From Actinomycetospora termitidis (lineage in GTDB: Bacteria > Actinomycetota > Actinomycetes > Mycobacteriales > Pseudonocardiaceae), in assembly GCF_030286555.1 (NCBI RefSeq), contig NZ_JASVWF010000006.1, positions 248,001 to 312,000 on the forward strand: 64,000 nt of DNA, written 5' to 3'. The notes beneath the pieces were generated by a model, which was not told the DNA's origin, did not search any database, and saw only the letters and a program-made list of their open reading frames with translations. Positions 44,483-54,302 of the stretch are shown here, piece by piece; the stretch's first letter is position 1; each line of letters begins with the position of its first letter. Made by a program: the position numbers and the translations under genes.

Positions 44483-45895
44483 ATGACCTCCAGAGACCAG
44501 TCGCCCGCTCCGGCCGCCACCGGCCGCAGCGGGGCCGACCTCGCCGCCCGCATCGACCGGCTGCCCGTCATCACGCGCACCCACCGCCGGTGGGTCGTCG
44601 TGCTCGGGGCGCTGTTCGTGTTCGACCTCGTCGACCTGAACTCCTTCGCCTACGCGGCGCCCGCGCTGCGCACCGAGTGGGGGCTCTCGATCGGCGCCGT
44701 CGGGGTCGTGACCTCCGCGGGCTTCGTCGGGATGTTCGTCGGCGCGATCGTCGGCGGCCGTCTGTCCGACCGGATCGGGCGCCGGCCGGTGCTCATCGGG
44801 TCGGTGTTCTTCTACTCGGTGTTCTCCCTGCTCTCCGCGGCGTCGTGGGACGCGGCGAGCCTCGGGGTGCTGCGCGTGCTCACCGGGTTCGGGCTCCAGG
44901 CGATGACCGGCGTGCTGCTGGTCTACGTCAGCGAGATGTTCCCGCGCGCCCTGCGCGGCCGGTACCAGGCGATCCTGCTCGCCGTCGGGCTGGCCGGGGT
45001 GCCGATCGCGGCGTGGCTCGCCCGGATCGTCGTCCCGCTCGGCGCCGGCACGTGGCGCTGGATCTTCGTCTTCGGCGCGCTCGGTGCGGTGTTCGGGCTG
45101 GTCGCGCTGAAGGTGCTGCCCGAGTCGGCGCGCTGGCAGGCCGCCCGTGGCCGGGACACCGACGCCACCGAGCGCCTCGTCGCGCGGATGGAGGCCGAGG
45201 CCCGCGAGGCGACCGGCCGCGACCTGCCGGCGCCGCAGCCCGCGCCCGTCCTCCCGACGGCCACGGTCCGCGACCTGCTCCGGGGTGCTTCCCGACGGCG
45301 GGTGCTGGTCGCCTCCGCCGCGTGCGTGTTCCTGATCCTGTCCTTCTACGGCTTCAACTCGTGGGTGCCGACGCTGCTGGTCGAGCGCGGCTACACCACC
45401 GCGGAGTCGCTGACCTACGCCTCGGTGCTCGCGATCGCCGCGGTGCCGGGCGCGCTGCTCGCCTTCCCGGTGATCGACCGGGTCGAGCGCAAGACGCTGA
45501 TCTTCGGCCTGCAGTGCGTGGTGGCGGTCCTGCTGCTGGTGTTCGGGATGGTCGTCGACCCGGTGTGGATCGTGGTCTCGGGCTTCCTCGCCTCGATGTT
45601 CATGCAGACCGGCGTCGCGGTGCTCTACACCTACATCGCCGAGGTCTTCCCGCTCGAGCTGCGCGGCCTGGGGTCCGGGATCGCGAACGGGTCCGGTCGG
45701 CTGGCGGGCGTGCTCGGCGGGGTGCTGGTCGCGGCGATCTTCTCCGGGCTCGGCCTCACCGCGGTCTACGTCTACCTCGCGGTCGCGGCCCTGCTCATGG
45801 GTCTCGTGCTGCTCGTCCTGGGCGAGCGCACCAGCAACCGGGCCCTCGAGGACATCTCCGCCGAGGCCCTTGTCACCGAAAAGTCTGACGTTTAG
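44483..45895 (+). CDS. MFS transporter (SP/aromatic-acid symporter type)
   Basis: 470 aa, ATG start. About 12 membrane segments; loop 2-3 motif GRLSDRIGRRPVLI intact, DLVDLNSFAYAAPALRTEWGLS near the N-terminus, and the central cytoplasmic loop with VLPESARWQAARGRDTDATERLVARME resembling sugar-porter family members. A long hydrophilic lead of about 35 residues. Probable importer for the catabolic regulon. Ends at operator site C. Confidence 0.93.
   Translation: MTSRDQSPAPAATGRSGADLAARIDRLPVITRTHRRWVVVLGALFVFDLVDLNSFAYAAPALRTEWGLSIGAVGVVTSAGFVGMFVGAIVGGRLSDRIGRRPVLIGSVFFYSVFSLLSAASWDAASLGVLRVLTGFGLQAMTGVLLVYVSEMFPRALRGRYQAILLAVGLAGVPIAAWLARIVVPLGAGTWRWIFVFGALGAVFGLVALKVLPESARWQAARGRDTDATERLVARMEAEAREATGRDLPAPQPAPVLPTATVRDLLRGASRRRVLVASAACVFLILSFYGFNSWVPTLLVERGYTTAESLTYASVLAIAAVPGALLAFPVIDRVERKTLIFGLQCVVAVLLLVFGMVVDPVWIVVSGFLASMFMQTGVAVLYTYIAEVFPLELRGLGSGIANGSGRLAGVLGGVLVAAIFSGLGLTAVYVYLAVAALLMGLVLLVLGERTSNRALEDISAEALVTEKSDV
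45880..45892 (+). promoter_or_regulatory. Putative GntR operator, site C
   Basis: AAAGTC-T-GACGTT, 11 of 13 identical to site A. It lies in the last codons of the MFS gene, 30 bp before the MaoC gene. Confidence 0.6.
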
Positions 45896-45921
45896 CGTCG
45901 GTCGTCGACGGAGGGAGCACG

Positions 45922-46449
45922 ATGACGGTGCGCGACGGATGGCGCGGGCGGTTCCTCGAGGACTTCGAGGTTGGGGACGTCTACCAGCACCCGCTGGGGC
46001 GCACGATCAACGAGGCCGACAACACCTGGTTCACGCTGCTGACGATGAACACCAACCAGGCGCACTTCAACGCCCAGGTCGGGGAGTCCTCGGAGTTCGG
46101 TCGGATGCTGGTCGCGTCGCCGCTGACGATCGCGATCGCCATGGGCCAGTCGGTCACCGACACGACCCAGAACGCGTTCGCCAACCTCGGGCTCGACGAC
46201 CTGAAGCTCACGGCCCCGGTGTTCGTCGGGGACACCATCTGGTCGGAGTCGATCGTGCTCGACAAGCGCGAGTCGAAGAGCCGCCCGCACGCGGGCATCG
46301 TCACGATCCGGACCCGCACGCTGAACCAGGACGCGGTCGAGGTCCTCCGTTTCCAGCGGACCTTCTACGTGCACCGTCGGGACTCCGCGGGGTCGGCGTC
46401 GCTGTTCCCGCAGGCCGCGGAGCCGCTCACGCTGGACGGCGCGTCGTGA
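45922..46449 (+). CDS. MaoC family acyl-CoA (de)hydratase
   Basis: 175 aa, ATG with GGAGGGAG upstream. Hot-dog fold: GRTINEADNTWFTLLTMNTNQAHFNAQVGESSEFGRMLVASPLTIAIAMGQS, with the active-site Asp/His hydratase pattern NEAD and NQAHF, then LKLTAPVFVGDTIWSES. Adds water to an enoyl-CoA, the step before a CitE-type lyase. Overlaps the CoA-transferase gene by four bases. Confidence 0.92.
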   Translation: MTVRDGWRGRFLEDFEVGDVYQHPLGRTINEADNTWFTLLTMNTNQAHFNAQVGESSEFGRMLVASPLTIAIAMGQSVTDTTQNAFANLGLDDLKLTAPVFVGDTIWSESIVLDKRESKSRPHAGIVTIRTRTLNQDAVEVLRFQRTFYVHRRDSAGSASLFPQAAEPLTLDGAS

Positions 46450-47750
46450 GGCCGCTCGAGGACGTCCGGATCGTCTCGCTGGAGCAGTACGGCGCGGGGC
46501 CGTTCGGCTCGATGCACCTGGCCGACCTCGGTGCCGAGATCATCAAGATCGAGGACCCGGGCGCGGGCGGCGACGTCGGGCGCTACGTCCCGCCCTACGC
46601 CGGCGGCGAGGACTCGCTGTTCTTCGAGTCGTTCAACAAGAACAAGTCCTCGATGGTCCTCGACATCCGGACGCCCGAGGGCCGCGAGGTCTTCCACGAC
46701 CTGGTGCGTTCCGCGGACGCCGTCTACTCCAACCTGCGCGGCGACGTGCCGGAGAAGCTGGGGATCCGCTACGAGGACCTGCGCCACGTCAACCCCCGCA
46801 TCGTCTGCTGCTCGCTGACCGGCTTCGGGATGACGGGCCCGCGGTCGAACGAGGGCGGCTACGACTACGTCCTGCAGGCGCTGGCGGGCTGGATGTCGGT
46901 GACCGGGGAGCCGGGTGGCGCCCCGCAGAAGACCGGGCTCTCACTGGTCGACTACTCCGGCGGGTTCGTCGCCGCGATCGCCCTGCTCGCGGGCATCCAC
47001 GCCGCCCGCCGCGACGGGGTCGGCACCGACTGCGACCTCTCGCTCTACGACACCGCGGTCAGTCTGCTGACCTACCCGGCGACGTGGCACCTCACCGAGG
47101 GCTACACCCCGGCCCGCACGCACCACTCCGCGCACCCGTCGCTGGTGCCGTTCCAGGCGTTCGAGGCGGCCGACGGCTGGCTCGTCGTCGGGTGCGCGAA
47201 GGAGAAGTTCTGGGTGCGGCTGACCGAGGTGGTGGGCCGCCCCGACCTCGCCGCCGACCCGCGTTTCGCCACGTTCGCCGACCGCGACCGGCACCGCGAC
47301 GTGCTCGTCCCGCTGCTCGAGGACGCCTTCCGCGAGCGCACCGTGGACGAGTGGCTCGAGCCGCTCTACGCCGCGCGCGTCCCGTGCGCGCCGATCCACG
47401 AGGTCGCCGGCGCGCTGGACGACCCGCACACGCTGGCCCGCGCGCTCGTCGTCGAGACCGAGCACCCCCGGTTCGGGACGGTGCGCTCGCTGCGGTCCCC
47501 GGTCCGGGTCGGCCCACCCGGGGACGACGTCGTCCCGGCGCGTGGGGGACCGCCCATGGGCCGGGACACCGACGCCGTGCTGGCCGGGCTCGGGTACGAC
47601 GACGAGCGCGTGGCCGCGTTGCGCGCGGCCGGGGCCTTCGGTCCACCGCCCACACCTCAGGACGCGGCGCGCCCGCTGTCCGAGGTCGGCTCCGGCGTCG
47701 AGGGCACCGCCCACCCCACCCCCGAGGCGCCGTCGGCGCCCGCCCGCTAG
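46446..47750 (+). CDS. Class III (CaiB/BaiF, Frc-type) CoA-transferase
   Basis: 434 aa, GTG overlapping the previous stop. RIVSLEQYGAGPFGSMHLADLGAEIIKIEDP start. The catalytic aspartate is D169 in TGLSLVDYSGG, at the same number as in formyl-CoA transferase. NKNKSSMVLDIRTPEGREVF and the C-terminal half with YAARVPCAPIHEVAGALDDPH are standard. Moves CoA from a donor acyl-CoA to a carboxylate, activating the pathway acid. The C-terminal 40 residues are Pro-rich and probably disordered. Confidence 0.94.
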   Translation: MRPLEDVRIVSLEQYGAGPFGSMHLADLGAEIIKIEDPGAGGDVGRYVPPYAGGEDSLFFESFNKNKSSMVLDIRTPEGREVFHDLVRSADAVYSNLRGDVPEKLGIRYEDLRHVNPRIVCCSLTGFGMTGPRSNEGGYDYVLQALAGWMSVTGEPGGAPQKTGLSLVDYSGGFVAAIALLAGIHAARRDGVGTDCDLSLYDTAVSLLTYPATWHLTEGYTPARTHHSAHPSLVPFQAFEAADGWLVVGCAKEKFWVRLTEVVGRPDLAADPRFATFADRDRHRDVLVPLLEDAFRERTVDEWLEPLYAARVPCAPIHEVAGALDDPHTLARALVVETEHPRFGTVRSLRSPVRVGPPGDDVVPARGGPPMGRDTDAVLAGLGYDDERVAALRAAGAFGPPPTPQDAARPLSEVGSGVEGTAHPTPEAPSAPAR

Positions 47751-47759
47751 GAGACAGCA

Positions 47760-48923
47760 GTGGACTTCACCCTGTCCGACGAGCAGCGGCTCTACCGCGA
47801 CTCGCTGCGCGACTTCGTCGACCGGGAGATCGTCCCGGTGGCCCGCGACTGGGAGCACTCCGGGCGGTACCCGACGGAGATCGTCGAGAGCATGAAGAAG
47901 CTGGGCCTGTTCGGGCTCGCGATCCCCGAGGAGTACGGCGGGCTCGCCGCCGACACGGTCTCGTTCGCGCTGACCTTCGAGGAGATCTCGCGCGGCTGGA
48001 TGGGCATCGCGGGCATCCTCGGCAGCCACTCGGTGTCGAGCTGGATGATCGCCCGGCACGGCACGCAGGAGCAGCGGGACGCCTACCTGCCCGAGCTCGC
48101 CACCGGCGAGCGGCGCACCGGCATCGCGCTGACCGAGCCCGGCGCGGGCACCGACCTGCAGGGCATCTCCACCACCGCCCGGCGGGACGGGGACGACTAC
48201 GTCATCACCGGCACGAAGACGTGGATCACGAACGCCCGGCACGCCGATCCGCTGCCGGTGCTGGTCAAGACCGACCCGCGGGCCGAGCCGGCGCACCGCG
48301 GCATGAGCATCCTGCTGGTGCCCGCGGACAGCGACGGCTTCTCGGTCACCCAGGACATCGGCAAGCTCGGCTACAAGGGCACGGAGTCCTGCGAGGTCGT
48401 GCTCGACGAGGTGCGGGTCCCGTCGTCGCAGCTGCTCGGCGGGGTCGAGGGGAAGGGTCTGCAGCAGGCGCTGTCGTCGCTGGAGACCGGGCGGATCAAC
48501 ATCGCGGCCCGCTCCGTCGGCATCGCCCAGCGCGCCTACGACGAGGCCCTCGCCTACGCCCGCGACCGCACCGCCTTCAAGCAGCCCATCGGCGACTTCC
48601 AGGCCGTCCAGCTGCGCCTCGCCGAGATCGCGGTGCAGCTGCAGGCCGCACGCCTGATGACCTACTGGGCGGCCTCGCGGATGGACGACGGCGTCCGCAT
48701 GGACACCGAGTCCGGCATGGCCAAGATCTTCGCCTCGGAGACCGCGCTGCAGTGCGCCACGGACGCGATGCGCATCCACGGCGGCTACGGCTACTCCACG
48801 GAGTTCGAGGTCGAGCGGCTCTACCGCGACGCCCCGCTCATGTCGATCGGCGAGGGCACGAACGACGTCCTGCGCACCGTCGTCGCGAAGTCCCTGCTGG
48901 CGGGCAAGGCGACGGTGGGATGA
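47760..48923 (+). CDS. Acyl-CoA dehydrogenase
   Basis: 387 aa, GTG start with GGAG nearby. MDFTLSDEQRLYRDSLRDFVDREIVPVARDWE start, GIALTEPGAGTDLQGISTTA, TWITNARHADPLPVLVKT, the FAD contact YARDRTAFKQPIGDFQAVQ, and IGEGTNDVLRTVVAKSLL with the catalytic-type Glu. A full-length homotetrameric enzyme. Oxidises an acyl-CoA to the enoyl-CoA that the MaoC protein can hydrate. Overlap of four bases with the amidase gene. Confidence 0.95.
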   Translation: MDFTLSDEQRLYRDSLRDFVDREIVPVARDWEHSGRYPTEIVESMKKLGLFGLAIPEEYGGLAADTVSFALTFEEISRGWMGIAGILGSHSVSSWMIARHGTQEQRDAYLPELATGERRTGIALTEPGAGTDLQGISTTARRDGDDYVITGTKTWITNARHADPLPVLVKTDPRAEPAHRGMSILLVPADSDGFSVTQDIGKLGYKGTESCEVVLDEVRVPSSQLLGGVEGKGLQQALSSLETGRINIAARSVGIAQRAYDEALAYARDRTAFKQPIGDFQAVQLRLAEIAVQLQAARLMTYWAASRMDDGVRMDTESGMAKIFASETALQCATDAMRIHGGYGYSTEFEVERLYRDAPLMSIGEGTNDVLRTVVAKSLLAGKATVG

Positions 48924-50548
48924 GCGGGCCGTCCGCCGACGACCTCCGCGCGCAGGCCGCCCGGCTCGGATTCGCGCTCGACGACGACGTCGTGGCCGCG
49001 ATGCACGCGGCGGTCACCGGCGCGGAGCCGTCGACGGCCGCCCTGCGCGACCGGCCCGCCCCGTTCGACCTGTCGGCCGACCCCGCCCACGGCGACGCCT
49101 GGGTGCGGCGCCACGCGCGGGTGCCGCTGGACGAGCCGTCGTCCGACGGTCCGGGCGACGACGTCCCGGGCGTCGGCGATCTCCTCGCCGCGTACGCCGC
49201 GGGGACGACGACGCCCGAGCAGGTCGTGGCGGACGCGTTGACTGCCCTGCGCGCCGCGCACGAGACCCTCAACTGCACGATCGCGTTCCTCGACGAGCGG
49301 GCCGCCGCGGCGGCGGCCGAGTCCGCGCGGCGTTGGGCCGACGGCACACCGCGCGCCCTGGAGGGCGTGCCGTTCGGCGTCAAGGACGTCATCGACGTCG
49401 TGGGGGTCCCGACGACGGCGGGCTCGTTCTGCCACGGCGACTCCCCGGCCACGGAATCGGCCGAGGTCGTGCGACGCCTCGAGGCTGCCGGGGCGATCCC
49501 GGTCAGCAAGGACGCGACCACGGAGTTCGCCGTCGGCGGCCCGAACCCCCCGCGCTTCGGGCCCGTGGCCAACCCATGGCGGCTCGACCGCTGGGCCGGG
49601 GGCTCGTCGACCGGCTCGGCGGCGGCCGTGGCCGCGCGGGCGGTGCCGTTCGCGCTGGGAACCGACGTCGGCGGGTCGACCCGGCTGCCGTCCGCGTGGT
49701 GCGGGCTGACCGGGCTCAAGCCGACCGCCGGCGCGGTGTCGCGGTCCGGGGTGGTGCCGTTGTCGTGGACCGCGGAGACCGTGGGGCCGATCGCCCGCAG
49801 CGCCGCCGACCTGACCCGGGTGTTCGCCGTCCTGGCCGGGGTCGACCCGCGCGACCCGCGGCAGGAACCCCGTCCGGAAGAACCGCGGGACCTGCGTGGG
49901 CTGCGGATCGCGGTCCCGGGCGGGGCGTTCACCGAGCTCTGCGACGCGGAGGTGCGGGCGGGCGTCGACGGGCTGGTCGCCGATCTGGTGGCGGCGGGCG
50001 CGGAGGTGGTCGGCGGGGAGGTCCCGGGCGCCGCGGACGCGCTCGCGGTCGGCTACTCGATCGTCTTCACCGAGGCGGCGAGCCTGCACCGCATCGAGGT
50101 CGACCGCTGGGACCGCTACGACCCGGTCGTCGTGCGGCGCATCAGCCAGGGCATCACGACGCCCGCGGTCGACTACCTGCGCGCCCTGCAGTTCCGGGTG
50201 GAGCTGCAGCGCGAGCTGGACGCGGTGTTCGCCCGGGCCGACCTGATCGTCGTCCCGACCTGCCCGTCCACCGCCCCGCGCCTGGACGGCACCGTCGTGG
50301 TGGACGGCGTCGAGTACCCGCTCTACGCGGCGCAGTCGCGCTCGACGATGCTCGGCAACCTCACCGGCGTGCCGGGCCTCGCGGTGCCGACCGGGGTGGC
50401 CTCCGACGGCTGCCCGGTCTCGGCGCAGCTGATCGCGCCGCCGCACGCCGAGGCCCTCGCGCTGCGGGCGGCCCAGCTCTTCCAGTCACGGACCGATCAC
50501 CACCGGCGACGACCCGCCGTCGTCACGGGAAAGACTTCCGGCCGTTAA
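48920..50548 (+). CDS. Amidase (amidase signature family)
   Basis: 542 aa, ATGA overlap. A helical lead of about 140 residues precedes the amidase-signature domain: GVPFGVKDVIDVVG (catalytic Lys), RWAGGSSTGSAAAVAARAVPFALGTDVGGSTRLPSAWCGLTGLKPT (cis-Ser and nucleophile Ser). Hydrolyses an amide, ureide or half-amide. In the neighbourhood of a RutA-like ring-opening oxygenase it could hydrolyse the opened ring product (inference). Confidence 0.93.
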   Translation: MSGPSADDLRAQAARLGFALDDDVVAAMHAAVTGAEPSTAALRDRPAPFDLSADPAHGDAWVRRHARVPLDEPSSDGPGDDVPGVGDLLAAYAAGTTTPEQVVADALTALRAAHETLNCTIAFLDERAAAAAAESARRWADGTPRALEGVPFGVKDVIDVVGVPTTAGSFCHGDSPATESAEVVRRLEAAGAIPVSKDATTEFAVGGPNPPRFGPVANPWRLDRWAGGSSTGSAAAVAARAVPFALGTDVGGSTRLPSAWCGLTGLKPTAGAVSRSGVVPLSWTAETVGPIARSAADLTRVFAVLAGVDPRDPRQEPRPEEPRDLRGLRIAVPGGAFTELCDAEVRAGVDGLVADLVAAGAEVVGGEVPGAADALAVGYSIVFTEAASLHRIEVDRWDRYDPVVVRRISQGITTPAVDYLRALQFRVELQRELDAVFARADLIVVPTCPSTAPRLDGTVVVDGVEYPLYAAQSRSTMLGNLTGVPGLAVPTGVASDGCPVSAQLIAPPHAEALALRAAQLFQSRTDHHRRRPAVVTGKTSGR

Positions 50549-50560
50549 ACGTCTGATGTA
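50548..50560 (+). promoter_or_regulatory. Putative GntR operator, site D
   Basis: AACGTC-T-GATGTA, 10 of 13 identical to site A, directly after the amidase stop and about 50 bp before the monooxygenase start. Confidence 0.55.
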
Positions 50561-50611
50561 TTTTCGTGGCCCGGCTCACAAGGGAACCAGTGCACGGAAG
50601 GTGTGGTCGAC

Positions 50612-51664
<1,053 letters not shown>

Positions 51665-51699
51665 GGCGCACGCCCTCCCTCGTCGAAGGAGAGTCACTG

Positions 51700-53091
51700 A
51701 TGACGATCGCCAGCCCACCGCGGACCTCGCTCGCCGCCGCCGTCGGGGACTTCGCCGCCGGGCTCCGGCCCGGCGACGTGCCCGAGGAGGTGCTCGAGCG
51801 CGCCCGGTACCTCGTCCTGGACGCGGTGGGGCTGGCGTTCGCCTCGACGGTCTACGACTTCCCGACGAAGGCCCGCGCCGCGCTCGGGCGGTTGGGCTCC
51901 GGCGAGCACCCCGTGCTCGGCATGCCCGACCGGCTCTCGCCGCGCGACGCCGCGACCCTCAACGGCGTCCTCGTGCACGGGATGGACTTCGACGACACGC
52001 ACATCCCCGCGGTCACGCACGTCTCGGCGGCCGCCCTACCGGCGGCGATCTCGGCGGCGACGACGGCGGGCGCGACCACCCGCGACCTCCTGCTCGCCTA
52101 CGTGCTCGGTGTCGAGGTGTCCGCGCGCGTCGGGCTCGGTGGTGCGGGCGGGTTCCACGACGTCGGGTTCCACCCGACCGCGGTCGCCGGCGCGTTCGGC
52201 GCCGCGGTCACCGCGTCGAAGCTCTGGGGGCTGGACGCCGCGGGCATCACGGCCGCCCAGGGCATCGTCGGGTCGATGTCGGCGGGGCTGCTGGAGTTCC
52301 TCGAGGACGGGTCGTGGACGAAGCGCCTGCACCCGGGCTGGGCGGCGAGCTCCGGCATGACGGCGGCCGCGTTCGCCGAGCAGGACTGGCGCGGCCCGGC
52401 CGCGGTGTACGAGGGCCGCTTCGGGCTCTACGCCACGCACCTGCAGCAGCGCGAGTCCGACCCGTCGGCCGTCGCGGACGGGCTGGGAGAGCGGTGGGAG
52501 CTGATGCGCACCGCGGTGAAGCCCTATCCGATCTGCCACTTCATCCACGCCTTCGCCGACGCGACCCTGGCCCTGCGCGCCGAGCACGGCGTGCGGGCCG
52601 AGGACGTCGCCTCGATCCGGTGCGCGATCCACCCGGTGCCGGGCAAGGTCGTCTGCGAGCCGCCCGCGAACAAGTGGGCGCCCCGCGACGAGTACGACGC
52701 GAAGTTCTCGCTGCCCTACGTCGTCGCGACCACCCTGCGCCGCGGCCGGTTCGGGCTGGCCGAGCTGGACGACGACGCCCTGCGCGACCCGGAGACCCTG
52801 GAGCTGACGCGGCGGGTCGAGGTCGTCGAGGACCGCGAGGGCGCCTTCCCGCGCGCGTACTCCGGATACGTCGAGCTCGAGCTCACCGACGGTCGCCGGC
52901 TCACGTGGCGCGAGCAGGTCAACCGCGGGCACGACGAGCGCCCGCTCACCAACGCCGACATCGACGCCAAGTTCGCGGAGACGATCGGGACGGCGGCCGA
53001 CGCCGCCACCGCCGACCGCGTCCGCGCGGCGGTGCTCGGTCTGGGTGACGACACCCCGGCGTCGACGTTCGCCGAGGCGTGCCGTGGGTGA
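51700..53091 (+). CDS. MmgE/PrpD family protein
   Basis: 463 aa, ATG 51700 with AAGGAGAG upstream. AARYLVLDAVGLAFAS-type opening, LNGVLVHGMDFDDTHIPAVTHVSAAALPAA (the D-F-D-D-T active-site loop with the following His), GFHPTAVAGAFGAAVTASKLWGLD, and AVKPYPICHFIHAFADA. The family includes 2-methylcitrate dehydratase, cis-aconitate decarboxylase and iminodisuccinate epimerase. Here it probably acts on a C4-C7 dicarboxylate or tricarboxylate from the ring-opening route. Overlaps the next gene by eight bases. Confidence 0.93.
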   Translation: MTIASPPRTSLAAAVGDFAAGLRPGDVPEEVLERARYLVLDAVGLAFASTVYDFPTKARAALGRLGSGEHPVLGMPDRLSPRDAATLNGVLVHGMDFDDTHIPAVTHVSAAALPAAISAATTAGATTRDLLLAYVLGVEVSARVGLGGAGGFHDVGFHPTAVAGAFGAAVTASKLWGLDAAGITAAQGIVGSMSAGLLEFLEDGSWTKRLHPGWAASSGMTAAAFAEQDWRGPAAVYEGRFGLYATHLQQRESDPSAVADGLGERWELMRTAVKPYPICHFIHAFADATLALRAEHGVRAEDVASIRCAIHPVPGKVVCEPPANKWAPRDEYDAKFSLPYVVATTLRRGRFGLAELDDDALRDPETLELTRRVEVVEDREGAFPRAYSGYVELELTDGRRLTWREQVNRGHDERPLTNADIDAKFAETIGTAADAATADRVRAAVLGLGDDTPASTFAEACRG

Positions 53092-54112
53092 CGTCCGCGT
53101 CGGCGTCTTCCTCACCCACCAGAGGCGGCCGGAGCAGGACCCCCGCACGGTGCTGGCCGAGCAACTCGCACTGGTCCGCACGGCCCGCGACGAGGGCCTG
53201 GACTCGGTGTTCGCCGGGCAGCACCACCTCGCGGCCTCGTTCGCGCACATCCAGCCGCTGCCGTGGCTCGCGCGGGTCGCGGCCGAGGCGGGGGAGATGA
53301 CGGTCGGCACCGGCATCCACCTGCTCGCCCTGCACCACCCCGTCGACACCGCCGAGACGTACGCGAGCCTCGACGTCGTGTGTGGCGGTCGCTCGGTGTT
53401 CGGCGTCGGTCTGGGCTACCGCGCCGAGGAGTACGCGGCGTTCGGGGTGCCGCCGGAGGACAAGGTCCGGCGGTTCACCGAGAACCTCGCGATCGTCCGG
53501 GCGCTGTGGCGGGGTGAGGCCGTGACGCGGGACCTGCCGTGGACGCGGCTCGACGGGGCCGAGGCCCTGATGCGGCCGGTCGGGGAGCCGCCGGTGTGGA
53601 TGGCGGCGAACTCCGACGCCGCGGTCCGCCGGGCCGCCCGGCTCGCGGACGCGTGGATGATCAACCCGCACGCCACGGCGTCGACGGTGCGGCGCCAGCT
53701 CGAGCTGTACGACGCGGAGCGCTCCGCGCACGGCCTCCCGCCCGGCGGGGAGCGGCCGATCATGCGCGAGGTGTTCTGCGCGGACACCCGCGAGGAGGCG
53801 CTGGAGCGGGCGCGCCCGTTCCTCGAGGGCAAGTACCAGGTCTACGCCGACTGGGGCCAGGACCGGGTGATGCCCGACCGGGAGTCGTTCCGCATGGAGT
53901 TCTCCGCTCTCGCCGACGACCGCTTCGTCATCGGCGACCCCGACGACTGCCGCCGCGCACTGCTCGCCTGGTGCGACCTCGGCGTCGACCACTTCGTCCT
54001 GCGCACCGACTGGGCGGGGATGCCGCTCGCGTCCAGTCGGCGCTCCGTCGAGCTGCTCGCCCGCGAGGTGGCGCCGGCGTTGCGGGAGTCGTCCCTCTCG
54101 ACGGCGGGGTGA
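53084..54112 (+). CDS. LLM class flavin-dependent oxidoreductase
   Basis: 342 aa, GTG 53084 overlapping the previous stop. Luciferase-like TIM barrel: RVGVFLTHQRRPEQDPRTVLAEQLALVRTARDEGLDSVFAGQHHL, GTGIHLLALHHPVDTAETYASLDVVCGGRSVFGVGLGYRAEEYAAFG. FMN/F420-dependent oxygenase or reductase. Different subfamily from the RutA-like enzyme. Last gene of the regulon, followed by repeats and hairpins. Confidence 0.92.
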   Translation: MGDVRVGVFLTHQRRPEQDPRTVLAEQLALVRTARDEGLDSVFAGQHHLAASFAHIQPLPWLARVAAEAGEMTVGTGIHLLALHHPVDTAETYASLDVVCGGRSVFGVGLGYRAEEYAAFGVPPEDKVRRFTENLAIVRALWRGEAVTRDLPWTRLDGAEALMRPVGEPPVWMAANSDAAVRRAARLADAWMINPHATASTVRRQLELYDAERSAHGLPPGGERPIMREVFCADTREEALERARPFLEGKYQVYADWGQDRVMPDRESFRMEFSALADDRFVIGDPDDCRRALLAWCDLGVDHFVLRTDWAGMPLASSRRSVELLAREVAPALRESSLSTAG

Positions 54113-54134
54113 CCTGTCGGCTCGCTAGGGCTGC

Positions 54135-54176
54135 GAGTGCCGTGTGTGGTGCGCAGGATTCCTGTGCACCACACAC
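54135..54176. repeat. Hairpin containing a dispersed 18-mer
   Basis: GTGTGTGGTGC (54142-54152) pairs with GCACCACACAC (54166-54176); inside, CAGG and CCTG can extend the stem. Bases 54135-54152 are the exact reverse complement of 19295-19312. May terminate the LLM operon, though there is no T-run. Confidence 0.6.
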
Positions 54177-54230
54177 GCTGGTCGCGGCCCTAGTGTGGCC
54201 GGAAGCCTTGGCGGCCCCGGGGCGCCGAGC

Positions 54231-54290
54231 GCGACGTGGGGCAGGTCCAGTGGCCGCGGGAGCTGCGTGGTGTCGCACTCGGGGCGGGAC
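54231..54290 (+). repeat. Dispersed single copy of the 93-bp repeat family
   Basis: GCGACGTGGGGCAGGTCC, then TGGCCGCGGGAGCTGCGTGG and TGTCGCACTC corresponds segment by segment to the units at 39031-39290. It lies in the 190-bp gap between the LLM and hydrolase genes. Confidence 0.55.
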
Positions 54291-54302
54291 GATGATCGGG
54301 TG

